The notes below the pieces were generated by a model. The model was not told where the DNA came from. It worked only from the letters and a program-made list of their open reading frames with translations, and ran no database searches. The position numbers and the translations under genes are program-made. Below, one piece after another: positions 35,185-44,025 of a stretch of DNA of 48,145 nt. The stretch is taken from contig DISD01000073.1 of NCBI GenBank assembly GCA_002435715.1, positions 1 to 48,145 of the forward strand, written 5' to 3'. The DNA comes from Rhodospirillaceae bacterium UBA6219. GTDB taxonomy: Bacteria; Pseudomonadota; Alphaproteobacteria; Rhodospirillales; Magnetospirillaceae. How positions within the stretch are numbered: the first letter of the stretch is position 1; each line of letters begins with the position of its first letter.

Positions 35185-37353
35185 ATGTTCCAGATCAACG
35201 ACCTGCCCATCAGCCAGAAATTCGGCCTGGTCACCAAAGTCCTGTTCGGCGGCATGGCGGTGATCCTGGTCGCCGGTATCGGCACCGCGTTCAGCATCCG
35301 TCATTCGGTCAATGTGCTGAATGAAACCGCCTTTGGCAGCTTTCAGCAGGCGGCGTCGGTGGAATCCCAGTTCACCAAGTTCCATGCCGGGCTTTATCAG
35401 CTGACCTCGTTCTCGGCGAACGAACGAGACAAGGCGCAAGTGACCAAGATGGCGGAAAAGCTGACCGCCGATCTGGCGCGGCTGCGCCCGCTGGCGGCCA
35501 GCTTCGAAGACATGGCCCAGGACGCCATGCCCTATCTGGATGCCGCCCGCGACGTCATCGAGATGGCCCCCATCAGCCCCAGCATCGCGCTGTCGTCCAT
35601 GAAGCGGGTGGACCAGAAATATCAGGTCATCCAGGACCTGTCCCATAACCGCACCCAACAGGCCGACCAATACCGTCAGGACGCCTTCAGCGGCACCATG
35701 ACCGCCATGTCCATCGGCGGTCTGTCCATGATCGTCATCGCCCTGGCGGTGGCGGGGGGCATGGCCTGGATCGCCCGTAAATCGGGTGACGCCATCAGCA
35801 CGCCGATCAAATCCCTGACCCAGGCGCTGACCGCCATTGCCGACGGCGATCTGCAGGCCGAGATTCCCGGCGGTCAGCGCAAGGACGAGATCGGGGTGAT
35901 GGCCCGGGCGATCCGGGGCCTGAAAGACGGGGTCGAGGAACGCAACGCCGAACGTGACGCCAAGGAACAGCGCAGCGCCTTCGTCGACGCCCAATCCTCG
36001 CAATTCGAGACCAAGGTCTCGGGCATGCTGAACATGCTGGATCAATCCGCCCAGAAATTGCTGTCCATTTCCCAGGCCATGCAACAGACCACCAGCCAGG
36101 CGGTGGGCCTGTCGGAAAGCGTCAACAAAAGTGCGGCGCATGCCACCCGCGACGTCAATGCCGTGGCCGCCACCGCCGAGGAACTGGCGGCGTCCATCAA
36201 TGAGATCAACCGCCACGTGGTGCATTCGGCCGAAATGACCCGCAGCGCCGCTGCCGGTGCCCAGGATGCCCAGGGTGCGGTGTCGTCCCTGGTCCAGGCC
36301 GCCCAGGAAATCGGCGAAGTGGTCAGCATGATCATGATCATCGCCAAGAAGACCAATCTGTTGGCCTTGAACGCCAGTATCGAGGCGGCTCGTGCCGGCG
36401 AAGCCGGCCGGGGCTTCGCCGTGGTCGCCGACGAGGTCAAGCAACTGGCCGACCAAACCGCCCGGGCGACCACCGAAGTGGACGACAAGATCCGTCAGGT
36501 GCAATCCCGGACGCAATCGGCGGCCCAGGCCATCACCGACATCCTGGGGGTCGTCGACCAGCTTCAGGGGATCTCGGCGGAAATTTCCAGCGCCGTCGAC
36601 CAGCAACGGGCGGCGACCGCCGAAATCGCCAGGACCGTCCAAAACGTCGCCACCAACACGGCGGTGATCGCCACCGACATCCAACAGGTGGAAGACGCCA
36701 TCCGTTCGTCCGGGACCGTCTCACACGACGTGTTGCAATCGGCCAACACCATGACCGACAACGCCGATTTGCTGCAGGGGTCGGTTCATGCGTTCCTGGG
36801 GGTGATCAAAAGCGACACCGATTCCAGCCCCGACCTGACCGACCATTTCCTGAGCCGGGTGGTGCAGACGGCCAAATCCATCGAAGCCATCTTCCAGACG
36901 GCGCTTGGCGATGGCCGATTGGGGCACGACGATGTGTTCGACGAAAACTACGTCTTGGTCCCGGGAACCGACCCCCAACAATTCACCACCCGCTTCACCG
37001 CCTTCACCGACCAACATCTTAGCGCCCTGCAAGATGGTTTGGCCCAAGAAGACGACCGGGTGCTGTTCTGCGCCTGTGTCGATCGCAATGGTTATCTGCC
37101 AACGCACAATAGCCAGTTCTCGGCCCCGCAGGTCGACGATGCCGAATGGAACAAGGCCCATTGCCGCAACCGCCGTTTCTTTGACGACCCGACCGGTCTG
37201 GCCGCCGCCCGCAACACCAAACCGACCATGATCCAGGCCTATCGCCGCGACATGGGGCATGGCGGCACTCAGATGATGATGGACATCTCTGCCCCCATCT
37301 TCATCGACGGTCAACATTGGGGGGCGCTGCGCATGGGATTGCGCAAGGATTGA
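35185..37353 (+). CDS. Methyl-accepting chemotaxis protein with extra C-terminal sensory-like domain
   Basis: 722 residues. TM1 lies at about 14-36, a helical periplasmic domain at about 37-170, TM2 at about 172-196, HAMP at about 197-250 and the signalling hairpin tip at about 375-425 (TNLLALNASIEAARAGEAGRGFAVVADEVKQLA). After the coiled coil, instead of a short tail, there are about 175 more residues (545 to end) with CACVDRNGYLPTHNSQFS, NRRFFDDPTGLAAARN and a closing IFIDGQHWGALRMGLRKD, which looks like a cytoplasmic Cache/PAS-like domain. So it may sense both outside and inside the cell. ATG at 35185 follows GAAAGG; TTG at 35179 is less likely. Confidence 0.9.
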   Translation: MFQINDLPISQKFGLVTKVLFGGMAVILVAGIGTAFSIRHSVNVLNETAFGSFQQAASVESQFTKFHAGLYQLTSFSANERDKAQVTKMAEKLTADLARLRPLAASFEDMAQDAMPYLDAARDVIEMAPISPSIALSSMKRVDQKYQVIQDLSHNRTQQADQYRQDAFSGTMTAMSIGGLSMIVIALAVAGGMAWIARKSGDAISTPIKSLTQALTAIADGDLQAEIPGGQRKDEIGVMARAIRGLKDGVEERNAERDAKEQRSAFVDAQSSQFETKVSGMLNMLDQSAQKLLSISQAMQQTTSQAVGLSESVNKSAAHATRDVNAVAATAEELAASINEINRHVVHSAEMTRSAAAGAQDAQGAVSSLVQAAQEIGEVVSMIMIIAKKTNLLALNASIEAARAGEAGRGFAVVADEVKQLADQTARATTEVDDKIRQVQSRTQSAAQAITDILGVVDQLQGISAEISSAVDQQRAATAEIARTVQNVATNTAVIATDIQQVEDAIRSSGTVSHDVLQSANTMTDNADLLQGSVHAFLGVIKSDTDSSPDLTDHFLSRVVQTAKSIEAIFQTALGDGRLGHDDVFDENYVLVPGTDPQQFTTRFTAFTDQHLSALQDGLAQEDDRVLFCACVDRNGYLPTHNSQFSAPQVDDAEWNKAHCRNRRFFDDPTGLAAARNTKPTMIQAYRRDMGHGGTQMMMDISAPIFIDGQHWGALRMGLRKD

Positions 37354-37354
37354 C

Positions 37355-37382
37355 GAAAGGCCGCCCCTTGGGGCGGCCTTTC
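37355..37382. terminator. Bidirectional terminator between MCP and nitrilase genes
   Basis: GAAAGGCCGCCCC (37355-37367) and GGGGCGGCCTTTC (37370-37382) form a perfect GC stem flanked by A and T runs, in the 39-base gap between convergent genes. It can serve both strands. Confidence 0.85.
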
Positions 37383-37392
37383 TTCGTTTGGG

Positions 37393-38325
37393 CTATTCGA
37401 TCCGCCGCACCGGCGGTTTCGACCGTTCGTCCACAGTCAGGGTGAAGATGTCGGGACGGGCGTAATGGCCGGCGACGTCGAAATCGAAACGGGCGCGGGT
37501 CATGTGGTCGAAATCCAACTCGGCGATCAGGATGGCCGCTTCATTGAAGACCGGCCCGGCCAGGATTTCCCCCAAAGGCCCGATGATGACGCTGCCGCCG
37601 CGCATCAGCAGACGCTCGGGATCGGCGGGATCGTCGGCCGAAACGTAATCATCGGGAAAATCGTTGCGACGGATGATTTGACAGGCCGACAGCACGAAGC
37701 AACGCCCTTCCAGGGCGATGTGCCGCATCGTGGGCAGCCAAGTGTCGCGGTCGTCGGCGGTGGGGGCGCAATAGAGGCTGATGCCCTTGGCATACATGGC
37801 CATGCGCAGCATGGGCATGTAGTTTTCCCAGCAGATCACCGCCCCCAGCCGGCCCAACGGGGTGTCGAAGACCGGCAGGGTCGAGCCGTCGCCCTGGCCC
37901 CAGACCAGACGCTCGGCGGCGGTGGGCATCAGCTTGCGGTGCTTGCCCATCAAGGACCCGTCGGGGGCGAAGAACAAGGCGGTGCAGTAAAGGGTGCCGC
38001 CGTCGCGTTCGATCACCCCGATGACCACGTGGACCCCGGCGTCCTGGGCGGCGGCGCCCAGACGTTCGGTTTCGGGGCCGGGCACGCAGATGGCGCCGTC
38101 GTAATAACGGCGGAACGCCTCGCGGCCGTTCTGGGTGCGCATGCCGATGGCGATCTCGTAATTGGACCCCTTGGGATAGGTCCCCAGGAAGGCCTCGGGG
38201 AACAGCACCAACTGGGCGCCCTGCGCCGCCGCCCGGGCGATCAGCGCTTCGGCCTTGGCCGTGGTGGCGGCGGGGTCGAAGGGCACCGATCCGTCTTGAA
38301 CAACCGCCACTTTCACTTTGGTCAT
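37393..38325 (-). CDS. Nitrilase
   Basis: 310 residues. The catalytic triad is clear: Glu44 in LFPEAFLGTYPKG, Lys131 in KHRKLMPT and Cys165 in CWENYMPMLR. The run ERLVWGQGDGS after the Lys motif and CWENYMP mark the true nitrilase branch, which hydrolyses organic nitriles to the acid plus ammonia, rather than the amidase or carbamoylase branches. ATG at 38325 has AAGGAG with seven-base spacing; longer in-frame extensions run into the livF gene. It starts 10 bases after livF and ends the transporter operon, so the importer probably brings in the nitrile or a related amide. The substrate is not determined. Confidence 0.92.
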   Translation of the reverse strand: MTKVKVAVVQDGSVPFDPAATTAKAEALIARAAAQGAQLVLFPEAFLGTYPKGSNYEIAIGMRTQNGREAFRRYYDGAICVPGPETERLGAAAQDAGVHVVIGVIERDGGTLYCTALFFAPDGSLMGKHRKLMPTAAERLVWGQGDGSTLPVFDTPLGRLGAVICWENYMPMLRMAMYAKGISLYCAPTADDRDTWLPTMRHIALEGRCFVLSACQIIRRNDFPDDYVSADDPADPERLLMRGGSVIIGPLGEILAGPVFNEAAILIAELDFDHMTRARFDFDVAGHYARPDIFTLTVDERSKPPVRRIE

Positions 38326-38335
38326 GACGTGCTCC

Positions 38336-39040
38336 TTATATTCCCAGATAGGCTTCGCGGACCTTGTCGTCCGAGGCCAGTTGCGCCGCCGGGCCTTCCA
38401 GAACGATGCGCCCCGATTGCAGCACATAGCCACGCTGGGCCACCGACAGGGTCAGGGCGACGTTTTGTTCGACCAGCAGGATCGACATGCCCTCGCGGTG
38501 GATTTCCACCAGCTTGCGGTGCAATTCGTCGACGACGATGGGGGCCAGGCCGTGGCTGGGTTCGTCCAGGATCAGCAGCTTGGGCGACAGGATCAGGGCC
38601 CGGCCCAGGGCGACCATCTGCTGTTCACCCCCCGACAACGTGCCGGCGAATTGGGTGCGCCGCTGGGCGAGGCGGGGGAACAGGCTGTAGATACGCTCCA
38701 GCGGTTCCTGCAGATTGGCGCCGCGCCCCAGGGCATAGCCGCCCGACAGCAGATTGTCTTCCACCGACATGGCGGGAAAGATGTGGCGGCCTTCCGGCAC
38801 ATGGGCGATGCCCAGGGCCGGAATGCGGTGGGCGGGCAGGGCCATCAAATCCTGGCCCTGGAACGATATTTCGCCCGACGCTTTGGCGATCAGACGCGAG
38901 ATACAGCGCAACAGCGTGCTTTTGCCCGCCGTGTTGGCGCCGATGACGCAGACGAATTCGCCTTCGGCCACGTCGATGGACACGCCGTGCAGCACTTCGC
39001 TGCGGTCATAGGCGGCGTGGAGGTTCTTCACCGTAAGCAT
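38336..39040 (-). CDS. livF: Branched-chain-type ABC importer ATPase, LivF family (second importer)
   Basis: 234 residues. Walker A is the variant GANTAGKST (about 34-42), signature TLSGGEQQMVALGRAL, Walker B LLILDEPSHGLAP and switch VEQNVALTL. The Asn-Thr in Walker A is unusual but keeps the essential GKS/T. It begins 10 bases after livG and is followed at 10 bases by the nitrilase gene. Confidence 0.92.
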   Translation of the reverse strand: MLTVKNLHAAYDRSEVLHGVSIDVAEGEFVCVIGANTAGKSTLLRCISRLIAKASGEISFQGQDLMALPAHRIPALGIAHVPEGRHIFPAMSVEDNLLSGGYALGRGANLQEPLERIYSLFPRLAQRRTQFAGTLSGGEQQMVALGRALILSPKLLILDEPSHGLAPIVVDELHRKLVEIHREGMSILLVEQNVALTLSVAQRGYVLQSGRIVLEGPAAQLASDDKVREAYLGI

Positions 39041-39050
39041 GCGGAACTCC

Positions 39051-39794
39051 CTAATGCGCGCCGTGATCGCCGGTATAGGCCTTGCCCAGATAGGCTTCGA
39101 CCACGGCGGGATGATGCGCGACTTCTCGGGGCGTGCCCTCGGCGATCAGGCCGCCGAAATTCAGCACCAGGATGCGGTCGCACATGGTCATGATCGCCTG
39201 CATGTGATGTTCGACCACCACGATGGTCAGGCCGTCCTTGCGCAGATCGCGGACCAGGGCCAGGAATTCTTCCATCTCCACCGCGTTCAGGGCCGCCATG
39301 ACCTCGTCCAGCAGCAAGATGTCGGGCCGGGTGCACAAGGCACGGGCCACTTCGACGCGGGCCCGTTCGGGGAAGGACAGGTCCCCCGCCAGCTTGCCGG
39401 CGATATGGTCCAGCCCGACGCGGCGCAGCATTTCGTGGGCGGCGTCGCGGGCCTGGGCCACCGGGTGATGCAGCAAGGCCCCGGTCAGCACGTTGTCCAG
39501 CACGCTGCTTTCCTGGAACAGCGCCACGTTCTGGAAGGTCTTGGTCATGCCCAGCTTGGCGATGCGGTTGGGCTTCAGACCCGAGGTCTCGGTGCCTTTC
39601 AGGCGGATCGACCCGGAACTGGGGCGGTGGATGCCCACCAACAGGTTGAACATGGTGGTCTTGCCGGCCCCGTTGGGGCCGATCAGTCCCAAGACCTCGC
39701 CACGGGTCAGGTCGAAACTGACGTCGTTGACGGCGGTCAGGCCGCCGAAACGCCGGCTGAGTCCCCGGACTTGCAGGATGGTTTCGGCGCTCAT
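39051..39794 (-). CDS. livG: Branched-chain-type ABC importer ATPase, LivG family (second importer)
   Basis: 247 residues. Walker A GPNGAGKTT, Walker B ILLLDEVMAALN and switch VEHHMQAI are intact; the signature is atypical (LSFPERARVEVARAL). ATG at 39794 overlaps the LivM stop codon by four bases. Pairs with the LivF 10 bases downstream. Confidence 0.92.
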   Translation of the reverse strand: MSAETILQVRGLSRRFGGLTAVNDVSFDLTRGEVLGLIGPNGAGKTTMFNLLVGIHRPSSGSIRLKGTETSGLKPNRIAKLGMTKTFQNVALFQESSVLDNVLTGALLHHPVAQARDAAHEMLRRVGLDHIAGKLAGDLSFPERARVEVARALCTRPDILLLDEVMAALNAVEMEEFLALVRDLRKDGLTIVVVEHHMQAIMTMCDRILVLNFGGLIAEGTPREVAHHPAVVEAYLGKAYTGDHGAH

Positions 39795-40819
39795 CGGGAC
39801 GATTCCTTGCGCAGACGTTTGTAAAGGTCGCCGAACAACGCCAGCAGCCCCTGCGGCTTGACCAGGATGATGGCGATCAGCAGCGCGCCATAGACGAAGG
39901 CCGACAGGCCGGCGGCGCGGCCCGCCAGGGCGGCGTTGGAAATCTCTTCCAAGGGAATGATGAAGAAGGCGCCGACGATGGGGCCGAAGGTCAGGCTGAC
40001 ACCGCCGACGATGGCGATCAGCGCCATGCGCACCGAGATGCTGGCGACGCCGAAAATGGTGTCGGGATCGAAGAAATAGCTGAACTGGGCATAGACGGTG
40101 CCCAAGGCGGCGGTCAGCACCGCCGAGACCAGTCCGGCCATCAGCTTGGCCCGATAGGTGTCGATACCGATGACTTCGGCGGCGTCGGGATTTTCCTTGA
40201 TGGCGCGCAGACGGTAACCCAAGGCCCCGGTCTTGATGCGCCAGAACACCACGCTGACCAGAACCAGGGCGATCAGGCTGACATAATAATAGGGGCGCAC
40301 GGTGTTGTACTGGAACATCCACAGGCTGTTGGGGGCGAAGGGCACCGAAATGCCCACCGGGCCGCCGGTCACCGACGACCAGGAATTGGCGATGACGCGC
40401 ATGACCTCGCCGAAGGCCAGGGTGACCAGGGCGAAGTAATGGCCTTTCAAACGGAAGGTCGGCACGCTGAGGATGGCGGCGGCCAACCCGGCCAGACCCA
40501 TGCCGGCGATCATGCCCAGCCAGGGCGAAACGCCCAGATCGCGCAGCAGGATGGTCGAGGTATAGGCGCCGATGCCGAAGAAACCGGCATGGCCCAGGGA
40601 AATCTGATTGGCCAATCCGCCGACGATGTTCCACGACTGGGCCATGGCGGCGAACAGCAGGGTCAGGGTCAGGACACGCAGGGTATAGCCCTGGGGGTCA
40701 AGGCCCAGCGGCACCAATCCGGCCATCCCCAAAGCGGCGGCGATCAGCAGGACGGGGCGGCAGGGAAGCGTGCGCAACGACGGGGTGCCGGCATTGCCGA
40801 GACTGGAGGAAAGGCTCAT
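39791..40819 (-). CDS. livM: Branched-chain-type ABC importer permease, LivM family (second importer)
   Basis: 342 residues, about nine to ten membrane helices. Signature stretches are GGLANQISLGHAGFFGIGAYTSTILL, FRLKGHYFALVTLAFGEVMRVIANSW and the loop YRLRAIKENPDAAEVIGID. ATG at 40819 overlaps the LivH stop codon. AGGAAAGGCTC upstream on the coding strand belongs to the overlap region and gives weak independent initiation, consistent with translational coupling. Confidence 0.92.
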   Translation of the reverse strand: MSLSSSLGNAGTPSLRTLPCRPVLLIAAALGMAGLVPLGLDPQGYTLRVLTLTLLFAAMAQSWNIVGGLANQISLGHAGFFGIGAYTSTILLRDLGVSPWLGMIAGMGLAGLAAAILSVPTFRLKGHYFALVTLAFGEVMRVIANSWSSVTGGPVGISVPFAPNSLWMFQYNTVRPYYYVSLIALVLVSVVFWRIKTGALGYRLRAIKENPDAAEVIGIDTYRAKLMAGLVSAVLTAALGTVYAQFSYFFDPDTIFGVASISVRMALIAIVGGVSLTFGPIVGAFFIIPLEEISNAALAGRAAGLSAFVYGALLIAIILVKPQGLLALFGDLYKRLRKESSR

Positions 40820-41682
40820 GCCGAGGCTCCCTTCAACAGGCCGGACGGGCGCAGCGCCAGAACGGCGATGAACACCACGAACAGGACGAGATTTTGCAAT
40901 TGCATGGGGAACACCAGGGCCGACAGGGCTTGGATGACCCCCACCGCCAGGCCGCCGACCACGGCGCCGGCGACGCTGCCCAGGCCGCCCAGCACCACCA
41001 CGGTGAACATCAGCACCACGTATTGCGAACCGACAGTGGGATAGACGGTGAGATAGGGCAGGATGACGGCGCCGCCAAAGGCGGTCAGCCCGACCCCCAG
41101 ACCAAAGGCGATCTGGTGCATGCGGTCGGTGTTGATGCCCACCAGCTTTGCCGCCATGGGGTCCTGGGCGGTGGCCCGCATGGCCCGACCGGTGCGGGAA
41201 TAGCGCATGAACGCCCACAGCAGGCCGCCACTGATCACCGACATCAGGAAGGCGAACAGATAGGGCATGCTGACGATGATTCCGCCCAGATGCAGACTTT
41301 CCGTCTGGTACGAGGTCACCACCGAGCGGTAATCGGCGCCGAACAGCAACAGCGCGCCGTTTTCCAAGGTGAACATCAGACCCACGGTCAGGAAGATCTG
41401 CGCCACCGGCGGGGCCTTCAGGATGGGGCGGATCAGCGTACGCTGCAATCCGGCCCCGGCCAGGAAGACCACCACCAGGGCGATCAGGGACCCGATCAAC
41501 GGATCGAGCCCCAAGATCGCCCAGGCGAAATAAGCGACGAACATGCCGACCATCAGGAATTCGGCATGGGCGAAATTGACCACGCCCATGATGCCGAACA
41601 CCAAACTCAGCCCACTGGATACGATGGCGTAGACGCCACCGATCAGGATGCCATCGACGATGGCCTGCAATCCTTGCGTCAT
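40816..41682 (-). CDS. livH: Branched-chain-type ABC importer permease, LivH family (second importer)
   Basis: 288 residues, about eight membrane helices, with GGVYAIVSSGLSLVFGIMGVVNFAHAEF at the N-terminus and the ATPase-contact loop RAMRATAQDPMAAKLVGIN near residue 190. It starts 31 bases after the binding-protein gene on the same strand and partners the LivM encoded next. Confidence 0.92.
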   Translation of the reverse strand: MTQGLQAIVDGILIGGVYAIVSSGLSLVFGIMGVVNFAHAEFLMVGMFVAYFAWAILGLDPLIGSLIALVVVFLAGAGLQRTLIRPILKAPPVAQIFLTVGLMFTLENGALLLFGADYRSVVTSYQTESLHLGGIIVSMPYLFAFLMSVISGGLLWAFMRYSRTGRAMRATAQDPMAAKLVGINTDRMHQIAFGLGVGLTAFGGAVILPYLTVYPTVGSQYVVLMFTVVVLGGLGSVAGAVVGGLAVGVIQALSALVFPMQLQNLVLFVVFIAVLALRPSGLLKGASA

Positions 41683-41713
41683 TTTACCTTTTCCTTGGAC
41701 GTGACGGGCGGGC

Positions 41714-42955
41714 TCAGCCGCGCTTGGACCACTGGGCCTTGCCCTTGGCCGCTTCCGGCGGATAGACGGTGACCAACTCGTCCTTTTGCCACTGCACCAT
41801 CACCGGATAGGCGTTCTTGTTGTGGCCGGTTTCGTCGAACCGCACCGAACCGCCGGTCATCACCGAAGCCCAGCCCTGGTCGAAGGTGGCGCCCAGCAAA
41901 GCCGCGCGCAGGGCGTCGGGGGCGGTGGACTTGGCGTTTTCCAGGGCACTGGCCAACACGCCGGTCAGGGCGGCGTGTTCGATGGCCTCGTGGACCATGA
42001 AATAGCCGAAGCGCTTGCGGAAGCGTTCGGTCAGTTCCGGGGCCTGGTCGTAATTGGCCGGCGAAATGGACAGCACGCCGTCGCCAAGGTCGGCCAGGGC
42101 CTTGCGGAAATCGGGGATGACATAGCCGGCGGCGCCGCCGATGGTGGGGATGTCCAGACCCTGCTGGCGCATGGTGCGCACGATCAGGATGGAATCGTTC
42201 AGGTACGACACCGGGAACACCAATTGCGCCCCCGAGCTGCGCAGCTTGTTGATCAGCGGGGTGGCGTCGGTGACGCCCAGCGGATAGGCCTCGTCCAACA
42301 CCACCGCGATGCCGGCGGCCTTGGCGGCCTGACGCAGACCTTCCGCCTGCGAGGTGCCATAGGCGGTGTCCTCGTACATGATGGCGACCTTGCCGATGGT
42401 CTCGCCGGACGCCTTTGCCAGGGCCACCGAATAATCGAACTGGGCCCGGCCCAGGGTCGAGCCCTTGGACACCACCTGGAACACGTTCTTGAAGCCGCGT
42501 TCGGTCAGCACGTCGGAAAACGACATGGTCAGCAGCGGAATGCCGCGCCGTTCGGTGACTTCGGAAATGGCCAGGGTCAGGGACGAGGCGAAGGCGCCCA
42601 GGACGGCGACGACACTGTTTTGCGAAATCATGCGCTGGGCGACGGTGGCCGCCGTGGTCGGCGTCGAGGTGGAATCGGCGATGATCAGGTTCAGCTTGGC
42701 GCCGCCCAACGATTTGATGCCGCCGGCGGCGTTGATTTCATCGGCCACCAATTGGATGGCGTTGCGTGAATTGATGCCGAACTGGGCATTGGCGCCGGAC
42801 AGCGGCACGACCACGCCCACATTGACGTCCTTGGCGGCCGCCATGCCCTGGCGGGCGATGAACGGCATGGCCAGGGCGGCACCGGTCCCGGCCAGGATTG
42901 TGCGGCGGCTGACCACCAGGGATGACGAGCGTTGATCTTCGGCGGACTTGGACAT
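41714..42955 (-). CDS. livK: Tat-exported substrate-binding protein of the second importer
   Basis: 413 residues. The N-terminus carries a twin-arginine signal (SRRTILAGTGAALAMPF, RR at about 17-18), which implies export in folded form, unlike the Sec-exported binding protein of the first importer. The mature part is a type I periplasmic-binding fold (VNVGVVVPLSGANAQFGIN, ADEINAAGGIKSLGGAKL, VAVLGAFASSLTLAISE). ATG at 42955 has GGAGG with seven-base spacing; a TTG-type extension to 42988 is unlikely. First gene of the minus-strand importer-nitrilase operon. Confidence 0.92.
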   Translation of the reverse strand: MSKSAEDQRSSSLVVSRRTILAGTGAALAMPFIARQGMAAAKDVNVGVVVPLSGANAQFGINSRNAIQLVADEINAAGGIKSLGGAKLNLIIADSTSTPTTAATVAQRMISQNSVVAVLGAFASSLTLAISEVTERRGIPLLTMSFSDVLTERGFKNVFQVVSKGSTLGRAQFDYSVALAKASGETIGKVAIMYEDTAYGTSQAEGLRQAAKAAGIAVVLDEAYPLGVTDATPLINKLRSSGAQLVFPVSYLNDSILIVRTMRQQGLDIPTIGGAAGYVIPDFRKALADLGDGVLSISPANYDQAPELTERFRKRFGYFMVHEAIEHAALTGVLASALENAKSTAPDALRAALLGATFDQGWASVMTGGSVRFDETGHNKNAYPVMVQWQKDELVTVYPPEAAKGKAQWSKRG

Positions 42956-43017
42956 TGGAAACCTCCGTTTGTAAGTTTTGCGCAGCATGCGCCGCTTGCA
43001 TACCGGCTGTCAATATG

Positions 43018-43045
43018 ATTGACGGATTGTACGACAATATGCGAG
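43018..43045. repeat. GntR operator copy 1 (28-bp repeat)
   Basis: The repeat matches the copy at 43298-43325 at 25 of 28 positions and contains the palindrome ATTGTACGACAAT (43026-43038). ATTGT-N3-ACAAT fits the short interrupted palindromes bound by GntR/FCD regulators. It lies about 70 bases upstream of the livK start. Confidence 0.75.
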
Positions 43046-43297
43046 GCGGCCGCATTCTCCTCCCAAACGACCTCCTGGCTGAGATCAGTCAAGGCCGCCC
43101 TGCTGGTACAGAAGCAGATGGCCGATCGCAGCAACGCGAACACCTGGTGGGCGATATTGGCGGAATTGGGGCGTAAGCGGACGTTTTGATTTCGGGCATC
43201 CGCCGTCCCCCTTTTCCTGAATTTTGAATTCGTTGCAAAGCCACATGACCAATGGTGTTAATTTCGGCACAATATGAAAAGGCATTCAGCCAATAAT

Positions 43298-43325
43298 ATT
43301 GACAGATTGTATGACAATATGGGAG
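43298..43325. repeat. GntR operator copy 2 (28-bp repeat)
   Basis: Same orientation as copy 1, with palindrome ATTGTATGACAAT at 43306-43318. It ends only eight bases before the GntR start codon and overlaps the ribosome-site region, so binding would give tight autoregulation of the rightward operon. Confidence 0.75.
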
Positions 43326-43333
43326 AAAGGGGT

Positions 43334-44023
43334 ATGAGCACCATGGATCTGCATATTCCGCGTGAAGTGTCTTCCCTGCGTCAGCAGGTCACCGATCGCC
43401 TGCGAGACGCCATTCTGTACGGGGCCTTCGAGCCCGGTCAGAAGCTGGTCGAGCGGGAATTGTGCGAGCAATTGGGCATCAGCCGCACGCTGCTGCGCGA
43501 AGCGTTGCAGCATCTGCAGGCCGAAGGGCTGATCGTCAACGTCCCCCACAAGGGGCCGTCGGTGGCGGTGATCGATGCCCAGGAAGCTCGGGAAATCTAT
43601 CAGGTGCGCCAATCGCTCGAGGCTTTGGCCGGCGAAGGTTTCGCCCGCAACGCCACCGACGATCAGGTTCGCCGATTGCGTCTTTGTTTGAACTACCTGC
43701 ATACGCCTGACGCGGCCGCCAACATGCTGGTGGCCAAGAACGGCTTTTACGCGATCTTGCTGGAAGGCTGCGGCAACAACGTGGTGGGGCAGATGCTCAC
43801 CCAGTTGAACAACCGCGTCACCTTGTTGCGCCGTGTGTCGTTGGCGAAACAGGGGCGTCTTCCGGAAACCCTGAAGGAACTGGGCGCGATCGTCGACGCG
43901 ATCGAAGCCCGAGACCCTGAACTGGCGGGTCGGCTTTGTGCCCAGCACGTGGCCAAGGCTGCCGAGGTGGTCGCCGGCCAGTTCGCCAACACCACCGAAC
44001 CAAACCGAAAACCGGAGAAATGA
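43334..44023 (+). CDS. GntR-family regulator, FCD subfamily
   Basis: 229 residues. The N-terminal winged helix-turn-helix runs over about 8-70 (QQVTDRLRDAILYGAFEPGQKL, CEQLGISRTLLREALQHLQAEGLI). An all-helical FCD effector domain fills the rest (AREIYQVRQSLEALAGEGFAR, and helices ending HVAKAAEVVAG). ATG at 43334 has GAGAAAGGGG just upstream; ATG at 43343 is an alternative. It is first in the rightward operon and sits beside two matching palindromes, so it very likely controls itself and the divergent importer-nitrilase operon. The ligand is presumably the imported compound or a breakdown product. Confidence 0.9.
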   Translation: MSTMDLHIPREVSSLRQQVTDRLRDAILYGAFEPGQKLVERELCEQLGISRTLLREALQHLQAEGLIVNVPHKGPSVAVIDAQEAREIYQVRQSLEALAGEGFARNATDDQVRRLRLCLNYLHTPDAAANMLVAKNGFYAILLEGCGNNVVGQMLTQLNNRVTLLRRVSLAKQGRLPETLKELGAIVDAIEARDPELAGRLCAQHVAKAAEVVAGQFANTTEPNRKPEK

Positions 44024-44025
44024 TC

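Larger units (their letters stand above)
42956..43333. promoter_or_regulatory. Divergent regulatory region between importer-nitrilase operon and GntR operon
   Basis: This 378-base gap has no credible gene. It holds two matching operator-like repeats, one near each flanking operon (43018-43045 and 43298-43325), and an AT-rich middle (about 43215-43320) suited to promoters. TTGCAA near 43235 is a possible -35 for the rightward operon, with no convincing -10 box. The leftward promoter is not identifiable by consensus alone. Confidence 0.55.
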
